The notes below the pieces were generated by a model. The model worked only from the letters and a program-made list of their open reading frames with translations. It was not told the origin of the DNA and did no database searches. Below are positions 34,171 through 43,870 of a stretch of DNA of 64,000 nt, piece by piece (within the stretch, counting starts at the first letter, position 1; the number at the start of each line of letters is the position of its first letter). A program made the translations under genes and the position numbers. Origin of the DNA: Leucophora obtusa (Eukaryota; Arthropoda; Insecta; Diptera; Anthomyiidae); NCBI GenBank assembly GCA_949987735.1, contig OX465299.1, positions 72,411,654 through 72,475,653 of the forward strand. Direction: 5' to 3'.

Positions 34171-34753
34171 TCATTCTTAAATATATGTATTTATGTACGA
34201 ACCTAATTTTAAATCGTTAAATTAAATATTCTAAAAATTATTCTTATAATTCAATTAAGTTTTTTCAATTCACTTTTAGCAAGAAATAAAAAACCTTGAA
34301 TAGTAGATCTTTAGCAGATAAATAAAAAATTTTTGCTCATCTTCTGTTGAATGAAAAATTTAAATTTGTAGCATAAAGTCACCAAGATTGTTTAAATCTT
34401 TTACATTCTACATCCACGCAAGTGTATTATTATTTATTAAAAATAATTATTTGTATCTTGTAATTGAACAGGCTAAATGCAGGTGTTAATGTTTATCATT
34501 GAAAGACTTAGAATACAGACTTACATTAAATGCAAAAAAGACAAAAAATTATATAAAAAGTATTTATTTTGTGAACTTTTACATAAAACCACTGGAAGTT
34601 TCATGGAGGCAAATCATAAAACATATCTTTAATTGTACATGCAAAATCAACAGCACAAGTGATTTATGAGTATTTAGCTACCGACTGTGGAGGAATATTT
34701 ACAATCATACTACGACGTGTGGTTACCAGACCGACTACCAGTTAACAGACGAT
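34171..34753. other. No recognised feature
   Basis: AT-rich DNA between two MITEs. No domain, repeat terminus or RNA gene seen. Confidence 0.4.
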
Positions 34754-34761
34754 GTTCATAC

Positions 34762-35555
34762 CAGGGATGGAAAACATGGTACAATTGTACTTTTTTTTGG
34801 TACATTTTGACCTTTGTTGGTACCGTGGTACTACCGCGATCCATTTGGTACAATTTCAAAATTTTGCAAACTTAAAATTTTTGTATTGAAAGAACTTGCA
34901 GGACTGTAAAAATCTGAATAAATATTCGAATAGTAGACGAAAATCATTCAAACAAAAATTTGTAAATATTATCTAATAATAAGCTTTAAATGTCAACTTT
35001 TGAGTCCAATGATGCAAAAAAAAACATAAAACCTAAATTTTTTAAACTACAAAAATATATTATTATTTTTCCCGTAATCAGCCTATCAACAAGCATCGTT
35101 TTAGTGCTTTACTACATGAAATTCGAGAATTTACAGGTATGTAGTGAGTATCATACACAAAAGGCCATGCTTAAGCCCGCCTCTTTCAAATATTTTTTGA
35201 AAACTGAAAACATGTTTTATTGTTTTCTGAAGGCATTTTATTTTCATATGAATTTGACATTTAAAATATGGACAAGTACAAAACTAAGGTTATTTTTGGC
35301 AAAGTTAGCTAGTCTTTGTGTCGTATAAAACAATAATCCCTGAAGTTTGAAATTGATCGCACAAAAGCCGCTTTATATTAAAAACAAATTGAGAGTCGGG
35401 AAAGTAAAATTCTTTGTAGAGGAATATTTTCCATGAGTTTAACATTATTCGCTGAAATTATCTATATATAAAAAATGTTGGTACCGTGAGGGTCGAAAAA
35501 GTACATTTTATTGGGCTGGTTGGTACAAAATCTAAAAACTCATTTTCCATCCCTG
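34762..35555. mobile_element. hAT-type MITE Q
   Basis: CAGGGATGGAAAA and its exact complement TTTTCCATCCCTG form the ends. The flanking 8-mers GTTCATAC (34754-34761) and GTCTATAC (35556-35563) match at six positions, fitting an aged hAT duplication. The subterminal DNA is rich in 'ggtacca' variants. A 112-codon frame inside shows no transposase motif. Confidence 0.72.
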
Positions 35556-35563
35556 GTCTATAC

Positions 35564-36147
35564 ACCTCACTCACTCTCAACCTTTTCTCTTTTAACATAT
35601 ATGGTCGTGAAGTTGGGCATAGAAAATGAAAACATGTTGGTGGTATAATTTAAAACTTTTAATTCATTTCTTTTAATATTTTTTAATAATATTTCAACAC
35701 ATTTTTTAAATATACCGAATTTTAAAGAACAATTCATTAAAATAAAAAAAATATTAAATTTTAATGGACAATTACGCAAATAAAAGTTCGTGTTGATAGT
35801 AAAAATTATTAATTAATATATTGCAATGAAATTTTTTCTATATAAAAAATATGTTTTCATTTGCTTTCCCGCGCCACTCAACCAACAACAAAAACCCGTG
35901 AGCACTGTAGTCTCTCTATTAATGTAAGTACTCTCTGCTACCAGTTAGTTACTGATTTTTTAAATTGAAGACAAATCCAAAGACATGGTACTACGAAATA
36001 CAGAATGAGAAACAACAATTATGTTACTAATGTAAAGCCAATGCTTGTAATACACATGTAATATTTCATTCAAGTTTTTGTTTTTTGAAAGACTCTAGGT
36101 TTTTTTTTTTATTTTAAATTAACATTTAACTAAGATATTTTTATTTA
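35564..36147. other. No recognised feature
   Basis: AT-rich DNA with a GC-richer patch at 35865-35945. A minus-strand frame (35567-35779) lacks any domain. Confidence 0.4.
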
Positions 36148-36149
36148 TA

Positions 36150-38515
36150 CAGTAGACGCTCGCAAATTAGAGCTTTCAGTAATTCGAACGTCCAGAAATT
36201 AGAATCAATGTTTGCAATATATTAAACGCTCTGAAATTCGAATTTAAAATTATAATTTCTGAGCGTTTTTTTGGTTATTTGAATAGACAGGAAATCCCCA
36301 ATTTATTTTTATTCTGTTTGAATAAAGTAAAACTAAAAAGGGGAATCACCAAATTATATATGTTTTTCCCTATTTGTTTTTTTTTGTCGCATTTATGTAC
36401 ATTTTTGGCTAGTTTATTTGTGAAATTTGATACGCGTGTACATATTATTTGGCAGTCTCTATTAAATAGTGAAAGTGTATAATTTAAAATGTTAAATAAA
36501 CGTAAAAACAACACTTTATCATTGGAAACTAAAGTCAAAATATTAGAAAAGCTTGACAAAGGCGTTCAAGGGAACCGGTTAGCCCTAGATTTTAATGTGA
36601 CAACATCTTCAATCAGCTACATCAAATCACATAGAACAGCAATATTAAATGCTGTTTCAAACACATATCAGGAGGCAAACAATAAATCTTTGCACAGCGC
36701 TGAATATCCAAAAATGGAAAGTCGTCTGTATGAGTGGTTTTTAAATCAACGAGAAAAAAAGTGTACATTGACTGGGCCAATATTAAAGGAGAAAGCTAAA
36801 CAAATATTTAGAGAGGAATATCCCGATAAAGATGAAAAAGCATTCCGGGCAAGTGATGGATGGTTTACCAAATTTAAGAAGCGACACGGTATCCGTTTTT
36901 TAAAAATTTGTGGCGAGATTCTTTCCAGTGATGTTGCTTCAGTCACTCCTTTTATTCATCGATATCGTGCAAAGATCGCTGAGATGGGTTTAATGGAGTC
37001 ACAAATATATAATGTCGACGAAACCGGATTATTTTTTCGTTGCCTACCAGACAGAACCTATGTCTCTGCTTTTGAAAAAAACGCCCCTGGACATAAAATT
37101 CAAAAAGACAGAATTTCAGTCCTACTTGGTGCAAACTCTGATGGATCACACAAATTAGTTCCATTGGTAATTGGAAAAGCAAAAAAACCCAGGTGTTTTA
37201 AAAATTTCAATAATCCTCTGCATTACAACTTTTCAAAAAATGCTTGGATGACTTCTCGGATTTTTCACGAATGGTTTCACGGAATATTTATTAGAGAGGT
37301 AAACAAAAATATTGATTTCAGGTTCAGTACATAATTTTAAAATTTTTTTCAATTCACAGGTGATCCGCTTTTCTCAGGAAAATAATTTGCCTCCGAAAGC
37401 CATTTTGCTTATAGATAATTGCTCCGCTCATACACCCATTGAGAAACTTAAAAGTGACGATGGAAACATAGTTGCATTATTCTTTCCACCAAATGTGACA
37501 GCAGCTTTACAACCAATGGATCAAAACCCTATTAAGTTAACAAAGCTCAATTACAGAAGTATGTTTCTTTCTCAGTTAATTGCTAAAGGTGGTGAACTGA
37601 AGAATCGTTTGAAATCCCATTCGATCCGCAATGCTATATTATTACTGAAACAAGCTTGGGATGCGGTACCACAAAGTGTTATGAAGAAATCTTGGTCAAA
37701 GTTGTCCAATTGGGACTCTAACCAATACGACAGCGACGATGACGTGCCAATAGCACAATTGTTGCAAATAGATCGGGACTGCAACGAAGTTATTCAGATA
37801 ACTCAAGCTCTTTTAAAAGAAATAGCTCCCAACGATTGCATCGGTATAGAAGACATCGACAGATGGAATGAAGATATGTTTGATGACGGATCTGTTTATG
37901 TTCTCAGTAGCGATGGTGAGTCTTCAGATAGCAGCGAAGACGACGTTGTTGCAGTATCATCAGTTGTCTCTAATACTACAGCCATTGAAAGCGTAAATAA
38001 TTTAATAAAATGGTGCAATAACAGTGAATTGTTTTCAACTAAGCACATAAGTAATCTTTTGGCTCTCCGTAATGATATTTCGGATTTAAAGAAACCAAAA
38101 AAACAAACAAATATAACTGATTATATGTCAAACAAAGATTAGTTGTTAACTTGGCCATTGTTTAATTTTAATTGTTTAATTTTTTTAAATACAGTTTTTT
38201 AGTTTTTAATTAAAAAAAATACATGTGATGTAATTGGACTGCATTGCTATGTTTTGTTGCCATTCGTTTTTTTTTATATTCATATTTTTAATTTAAAAAA
38301 ATACATTTGATGTATTGGACTGAATTGTTGTGTTTTGTTTTCTTGTTTTTATCAAATAAAATTGAATTAAAAAATATTAAAAAGAGTTTTATTTAAGTTT
38401 TTTGAAGTAAATTTACTCAATTTTTTTTTCGAAAAAAAACGTTCAGAAATTAGAATAATTCAGAAATTAGAATTGCCTCAAAAACAAAGCGGTTCTAATT
38501 TGCGAGCGTCTACTG
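36150..38515 (+). mobile_element. Complete pogo/Tigger-type DNA transposon
   Basis: The ends are inverted repeats CAGTAGACGCTCGCAAATTA continuing GA at the left and exactly mirrored at the right (38494-38515), 22 bp without mismatch. TA duplicates flank them (36148-36149 and 38516-38517). CAG-initial ends and TA targets are typical of pogo-like elements. A motif close to 'cagaaattagaat' recurs under the termini (36175, 36191 and 36229 at the left; 38442 and 38458 at the right), candidate transposase-binding sites. An AATAAA near 38354 could end the transcript. Nothing is nested in it, unlike most neighbours, which suggests a young insertion. Confidence 0.93.
36489..38142 (+). CDS. pogo/Tigger-type transposase, spliced, apparently intact
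   Basis: Exons 36489-37298 and 37360-38142 encode 530 residues. The intron 37299-37359 (61 nt, GTAAAC...TTCACAG, phase 0) joins 'GIFIRE' to 'VIRFSQENNLPP', restoring the continuous DDE domain. Residues about 8-52 ('LSLETKVKILEKLDKG...SSISYIKSH') form the first helix-turn-helix (CENP-B N/Psq type). About 75-140 ('RLYEWFLNQRE...DGWFTKFKKRHGIRF') form the second CENP-B-type DNA-binding domain. The DDE_1 catalytic domain has Asp177 (YNVDETGLFF), Asp289 (LLIDNCSAH) and Asp324 (LQPMDQN), with 34 residues between the last two. An acidic Asp/Ser-rich stretch (about 455-470) precedes a basic C-terminus. The family cuts and pastes its element at TA sites in the nucleus. The usual 'DQG' reads DQN, a minor oddity. 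Full length, clean frame and matching ends suggest autonomy; domestication is less likely because the terminal repeats are intact. Confidence 0.93.
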
Positions 38516-38517
38516 TA

Positions 38518-39340
38518 TAGAAGATGTTTTTCAACAGCAATATTATTTAAAAATAATTGTATTAAACTGGATAAAAATTTAATATGGTAGATGTTCTGTA
38601 TTATCAAAAAATGAAGAAGTCTTTAATTATACTATGTATATAATTACACATGCCAAACCAGATTTTGATTTTAGTAATTCCTTTTCTAATACATATTTTG
38701 TGAAACATTTTAAACGTTGATTTTCTATAGGAAATCAGGAATAGTGTAGTCGATATTATGCGATTGTCAAACCTAAGGTCGTATAGTGATCGACATATGA
38801 GTTAATCGAATTTTGTGTCAACAGAATCGTTCGGTAGCTGCAACCGAAAATAAATTTGTCACCAAATTCGGTTGGGTCAACAAATTTTTTTTCTGGATGT
38901 ACACGCTTCTACTTCTATTAATATCGAATCAAATGATTCAAAACCTAAGTAATTTTTCGATCCAAAAGAATCGAGTAAAGCAATTCAATTAACCGGTTAA
39001 ATTTTCAATATTTATCTTTTTCTTTATTTTTCTTGAACTTTCTAATTTTCTTAACTTTGACTAAAAAAATTGGAAGAAAAGCTTAAAAAAGACTAATTTA
39101 AATATCATTTAGTTCTTTACAAATCGAGTACAATAGATCTTTAAGTCTTTAAATCAATTTTTTTAAGTAACCCAAAGCCAGATATAAAATTTATTATATA
39201 TCTTTTTGTTTACACGCTACTTTTTACTATTTTTATAAGTTTTTTATTTTAATTTTTTTTTTGACATGAAATTTGCTGAATTTTTAATCCGGTAATTTAA
39301 ATGCCAATATAATTTAATGTCTCTCACGATAAGGTTGCAC
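38518..39340. repeat. Old repeat fragments (O-like and X copy 1)
   Basis: A degraded O-like piece lies at about 38815-38905 ('cgttcggtagctgcaaccga', ending 'tttctggatgtaca'). It is followed by repeat X at 38930-39190 ('attaaccggttaaattttca', 'ggaagaaaagcttaaaaaag'), which recurs at 42590-42935. No coding sequence. Confidence 0.5.
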
Positions 39341-39348
39341 TTCGTCGG

Positions 39349-39490
39349 TGCGTCTAAGGTGGTGTTTCTAGATGACGTTTTGCTCCGCATGAACGAAAAT
39401 ACAATAACAAAATACATGCAATACAAAAACAAACTACATGTAGTGACTCATTCGTGTGAAAACGAACGTCTTCTAGAAACCCCATCTAAG
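39349..39490. repeat. Imperfect inverted repeat upstream of the tRNA-like sequence
   Basis: 'gtctaaggtggtgtttctag' with 'atgacgttt' pairs with 'aacgtcttctagaaacccca' with 'tctaag'. The arms are about 45 bp around a 50-bp AT-rich loop. It ends directly before the tRNA-like stretch and may be part of the same element. Confidence 0.5.
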
Positions 39491-39496
39491 AAAATA

Positions 39497-39569
39497 TGCA
39501 CTGTGGTGTAGTGGTTAGCGTATTGGACTGTTACACATAAGGCTGCGGGTTTAATCCCCAGCTACGGCA
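39497..39569 (+). pseudogene. tRNA-like sequence (tRNA pseudogene or SINE head)
   Basis: A good internal A box (TGGTGTAGTGG from 39504, then TTAGCG) and B box (GGGTTTAATCCC, 39547-39558) lie at tRNA spacing. The anticodon loop position reads CTGTTAC (GTT, Asn-like). The acceptor and anticodon stems do not pair, and the T stem has two mismatches, so it is not a working tRNA. It is followed within 40 bp by three exact copies of an 18-bp tail unit, as in tRNA-derived SINEs. I favour a SINE-like retroposon or decayed tRNA copy. Confidence 0.55.
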
Positions 39570-39606
39570 ACATTAATTTAAAAATACTATGTATGAGTTT
39601 TATACC

Positions 39607-39660
39607 AAAAAATATCATAACAGCAAAAAATATCATAACAGCAAAAAATATCATAACAGC
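39607..39660 (+). repeat. Three exact 18-bp tandem units
   Basis: AAAAAATATCATAACAGC occurs at 39607, 39625 and 39643 without mismatch, downstream of the tRNA-like sequence. It could be a SINE tail or a plain short tandem repeat. Confidence 0.85.
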
Positions 39661-40436
39661 ACTCCGTTCCAGTATCTAATGCGAGAAACTTGCGCACCGA
39701 GAAATGCATGTGTCACCCTACGTTAATAGAGTAGAGTTGCATTTTTTATGATTTTTACATCAGATGCTAACAATAACTGAGGAGACCTACTAAACAGCTT
39801 TATTTCAGCCTTTCACAACATTTTTTTGAAAGTTTTTTTTTTTGCATATATATGTAAACAAGATTCCAAATTCTGTAGGAAATTTTTTATAATCGGTTCC
39901 CAACCACATCAAATCTACATGTTCCACTAGAACTAATACAATGAAACCCGAAACCGTTTCGCTGAACTTAAATATAAGGTATGACTTACTAGATGTAGTT
40001 TGAGAAGTGGTTCTAGGAGTATTGGAGCAATAGAATCTGAACAATTTCAAGCAAAAATAACAAAATTGTAGTCGATCAAGCCCGACCATGAGATACCCTA
40101 AACCACAGTATGAATTGGGTCCTATTCCGGGAAGCGGACCTTATCCCTGTTTGTGAGATATCTTCTTGAGAAGAAAGAAACATCCAATGATCTATATCTT
40201 CGACCTGATTGAGAGTTAGAACTGTGTATTTTCGATTGAGAGAACTCTATCTATCGGCCCCATCTCTGCTAACATATTCAAGCGAAGAAATCACAGGGTA
40301 TACTTTGGGTGTGAAACGGATTGCTAAAAAGCCTTTGTTAAGCCTAGTTCTTTTAAGTCCAAAGCCAAAAAGATAACCAATCGGCTTTGATTGAGCAGCA
40401 GACGATAAAGTGATAAAGAATTTCGGTAGAGGAAGC
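39661..40436. other. No recognised gene
   Basis: Moderate composition. The minus frame at 39805-40089 (94 codons) shows no domain. A few GC-richer phrases around 40120-40330 suggest decayed coding DNA, but I could not assign it. Confidence 0.4.
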
Positions 40437-40684
40437 TACACTCAAAAAAAAAGTCAGTAAAGTCAGCAAAAAATGTTGCTGTGGCAGCAAATTTTTGGTC
40501 AGGAGCGTGCTTGCAAAAAAGTTGGTAATTTCAGCAAAAGGTTTGCTGAAAATCAGCGAGGCGATTTTTACCAAAAAAATAGTAATCTTCAGCAAAAGTT
40601 TTGCTAACACTTAGTCGACTGCAAATGAAAAAAATCCTTGCTAAAATCACTAAACTTTTTGCTGCAGATTAGTAGACTGAAAAC

Positions 40685-41927
40685 GAGTAAAAAGGTTAAA
40701 GTCGGGCATGCCGACTATACAATACCCTACACCAGTCTGGTGTATTGTTTGGATCCGAAATTCGAATGGGTTAAAATGGGGCTTGTGTCAAAATTTTCTA
40801 TAATGTGAGTCAGCGCACCAAATTTCATTAAAATATCTTAATATTTGCGACCTGCAGTTTGTAACCAAGCCAATTTTGGGGGGACCCTTATATGGGCACT
40901 AGGTCTTAACATGGACCGATGTTCACCAAAATCAATATGTTTCGTCCTTGGGCCAACATAGGTCTATGTACCAAATTTCATCAAAATATCTTAATATTTG
41001 CGACCTGCAGCGTATGAACAATATAATTTTGGTGGGACCCTTATATGGGCACTACACTCAAAAAAATAAGTTAGTAGAAAAATTAGTAAAACGTCTTGTA
41101 TATCAAGTGTACTAGTTTTCAGCAATTTTTTTGCTGAAATTCCGTTTTCAGCAAAAATTTTAGTTATATATTTTTAGCACTAAACTAATTTTGAACTAAT
41201 GTTTTACTAATTTATTTTGCTGCAAAAATTGTGCTGAGAACCGCATGCATAGCGTGGACGACAACCAGATAGACAAGATGTAGATATCGCAGCTTGTCTG
41301 GAAACGGAAATGACAAAAAAAGAAAAACAACTCTACACATATTCTATATTTAAATTTTCAGCAAATAAATTAACTTAAGTAAAATTTCGCTACAAGTTTT
41401 TTGAGTTTTTTTCAGTCTACTAATATTCAGCAAAAAATTTAGTGATTTTAGCAAGGTTTTTTTTTCATTTGCAGTCGACTAAGTGTTAGCAAAACTTTTG
41501 CTGAAGATTACTATTTTTTTGGTAAAAACCAGCTCGCTGATTTTCAGCAAACCTGAAATTACCAACTTTTTTGCAAGCACGCTCCTGACTAAAAATTTGC
41601 TGACACAGCAACATTTTTTGCTGACTTTACTGACTTTTTTTTTTGAGTGTAGGTCTAAACATGGACCGATGTTCACCAAAATCAATAGGCTGCGTTTGTG
41701 TACCAAATTTCATCAAAATATCTTAATATTTGCCTGTAGAGTGCGCACAAGATTGCATGGACAGACAGACAGACGGACGGACAGACGGACATCGTTAAAT
41801 CGAAATAAAAAAAAAATTCTGAGCCGATCGGTATACTATAAGGTGGGTCTACGACCAATATTTTTTGGTGTTACAAACATCAGCACAAACTTATAATACC
41901 CTGACCACATAGTGGTGTAGGGTATAA
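40685..41927 (+). mobile_element. DINE-1-like element, copy 3, inside A1 and itself split by A2
   Basis: It starts 'cgagtaaaaaggttaaagtc' and ends 'accacatagtggtgtagggt' with 'ataa'. The 153-bp monomers are interrupted at 'gggcac' by MITE A2. The GACA/GACG microsatellite is at 41759-41791. A3 shows the uninterrupted A sequence at the insertion point. Confidence 0.82.
41055..41649. mobile_element. MITE A, copy A2 (inside DINE copy 3)
   Basis: CACTCAAAAAAATAAGTTAG to 'gacttttttttttgagtg', with TA at 41053-41054 and 41650-41651. The host DINE sequence 'gggcactaggtctaaac' is recovered exactly when A2 and one TA are removed, which proves the insertion. Confidence 0.92.
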
Positions 41928-42282
41928 AAACTCAAAAAACTTGTAGCGAAATTTTACTTTAGTTAATTTATTTGCTGAAAATTTAAATATAGAATATGTG
42001 TAGAGTTGTTTTTCTTTTTTTGTCATTTACGTTTCCAGACAAGCTGCGATATCTACATCTAGTCTATCTGGTTGTCGTCCACGTTATGAATGCGGTTATC
42101 AGCACAATTTTTGTAGCAAAATAAAGTAGTAAAACATTAGTTCAAAATTAGTTTAGTGCTAAAAAAATATAACTAAAATTTTTGCTGAAAACGGAATTTC
42201 AGCAAAAAATTGCTGAAAACTAGTACACTTGAGATACAAGACGTTTTCCTAATTTTTCTACTAACTTATTTTTTTGAGTGTA

Positions 42283-42589
42283 CTCTGCTGAAACCAAATC
42301 GGGAAGGAGCTAAATGATGGCGCGCTTGTAAAAGATGGCTGCCAGAAAAGGTAAGATATTAAACCCACATCGGACTTGGGAATAGTCTAATATTTCTTCC
42401 AATATCGGGCTTTATTATGGGTAATTTTGGCCCCTACGTATTTATTAGGCAACGCTGACACCGCACCAACTGCTTAGGTCTCGGTCATTGGGAATATAAT
42501 CGAATCAATAATTTAAACTGGATTCGATGCGGCCACGCTACAACTTGATGTAGTACCGATATTTATTCTGTTCGAATTTATTAGAAGTA
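42283..42589. other. No recognised feature
   Basis: Mixed-composition DNA after A1, with no identifiable domain or terminal repeat. Confidence 0.35.
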
Positions 42590-42935
42590 ATAATATAAAT
42601 ACTAGTGTTTCCAATTCGGTTAATCGATTAACTGATTCCTCGATTAATCGCCTCTATTTCGGTTAATGTCGAAACAAATAATTTAAAACTCAAATAATTA
42701 TTCGACCCGAATAATCGGTTAAAATTGGTCGATTAACCGGTTACATTTTTAATATGGAATTTTTCCTTAATTTTTTTCACAAAACTTCACAATTTTCTTA
42801 ATCTTGGATAAAAAATTACAAGAAAAGCTTAGAAAAAAACAAATACTAACTAAAATAGCATCAAATTCTTTAAAAAACGTGTGAAATAGGTTCTTAAGGC
42901 TTTAGATACCTTTTTCGAGCAACCGCAAGCAAGTC
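42590..42935. repeat. Repeat X, copy 2
   Basis: 'ttcggttaatcgattaac', 'gtcgattaaccggttac' and later 'caagaaaagcttagaaaaaa' match the order in 38930-39190. The outer ends are unresolved. Confidence 0.5.
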
Positions 42936-43424
42936 GACATTGCACCATCGAGACACGTCATATGTTCTGAGAGAATCCCAATTTTTAATAATATTTTGCG
43001 CAAATGTTTAAAAAAAAATATCAAAGTTTCCAATTTTTGACGACTTTTTGAAATTTTGAAACATCGAGATGTGCATGTGCGTTCCGCTTTTTAGCTTTTT
43101 AGAAAAATGTTTATATTTTTGGCTCGCTTGAGGACTTTTCCATCCCTGATTGTAGCTTATGTTATATATTAAGATTTTTGTAAACAAATGGTTTTTTAAT
43201 CAATTGTAATTAGTTTTTTTTACATTAGTGTGATTTCAGATTAGTAATGTTTTTTCTAATGCAAAATATTTCATTATCATTAAATGGTAATGAAATTTAT
43301 TTCATTGTCATTAGTGGCAACTAATGGTAATGAAATTTCAATGGTAATGAAAAATTCCCATGTATGCACGTAACCAACAAATGTTTCCTTCATAAAAGCG
43401 ATTGTTAGGCTCGTTTTATAGCAT
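42936..43424. repeat. AT-rich DNA with repeat Z, copy 1 (about 43175-43362)
   Basis: The Z part repeats 'taatggtaatgaaa' and its complement, with ends 'caattgtaattagtttt'. A related stretch is at 58478-58640. The left part (42936-43174) has no recognised feature. Confidence 0.45.
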
Positions 43425-43870
43425 TTGGCGCAATCCTGTTGAAAAAACATGTCATCTGTCCATTCAATTGGGGGACGTTGACGGTAACATTCTCGCCATT
43501 CTTATTTTTAAAGAAGTGAGGATCAACGACTCCACCGGCCCATAAAGTACACTAAATAGTGAGTTTTGTGGATGTACCGGTGCCTCGTGAATTCTCTTCA
43601 CCCCATATGCGGCAATTCTGCTTATTGACATGCCCATTGAGCCAAAAAATCAGCTTCATTACTTACTATACTGAATATTGTGATAAAACAGAGGGTTGAT
43701 TTCCAGTTGATTTTGTGCCCATTGATCAAACGTATGGGGCGAATGATAGTCATTCGGCTTTGACTCCTGCATCAGCTGGATCTACAACTATGTTTCATCG
43801 CGACTAATGTGGACATTGGTCATCGATGGGCTGCGGTTATGGAGGGAGTTTGAATTATCCAAAAACTGTG
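43425..43870 (-). pseudogene. Tc1/mariner-superfamily transposase relic, copy 2
   Basis: Minus-strand reading from about 43800 down gives IQLMQESKPND, FDQWAQNQLEINPLFYHNI, then WLNGHVNKQNCRIWGEEN, WAGGVVDPHFFKN and ENVTVNVPQL. These follow the family order from the end of the DNA-binding half into the first part of the catalytic core. Stops and frame changes occur between the blocks. It is the same group as 14732-15060. Confidence 0.82.

Larger units (their letters stand above)
40439..42280. mobile_element. MITE A, copy A1, split by a DINE-like element
   Basis: CACTCAAAAAAAAAGTCAGT at the left, and at the right 'aacttatttttttgagtg', with TA at 40437-40438 and 42281-42282. Without the DINE insert the element would be about 597 bp, matching A2 (595) and A3 (601). 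The sequence is dense in 'ttttgctga' and 'tcagcaaaa' motifs, which makes it partly self-complementary. Confidence 0.85.

Noticed and set aside
34990..35328. 112-codon frame as a host gene
   Set aside because: It lies within hAT-type MITE Q and shows no domain; a hydrophobic patch alone is not enough.
37312..37334. Frameshift between two transposase frames
   Set aside because: A 61-nt GT...AG segment joins the frames in phase at a conserved position, so an intron is the better explanation.
39497..39569. Functional tRNA-Asn gene
   Set aside because: Acceptor and anticodon stems do not pair and the T stem has mismatches; only the A and B boxes look right.
41483..41896. 137-codon plus-strand frame, with similar ones at 40353-40610 and 49988-50194
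   Set aside because: All derive from the terminal region of MITE A, repeated in several copies and orientations, so they reflect repeat composition.
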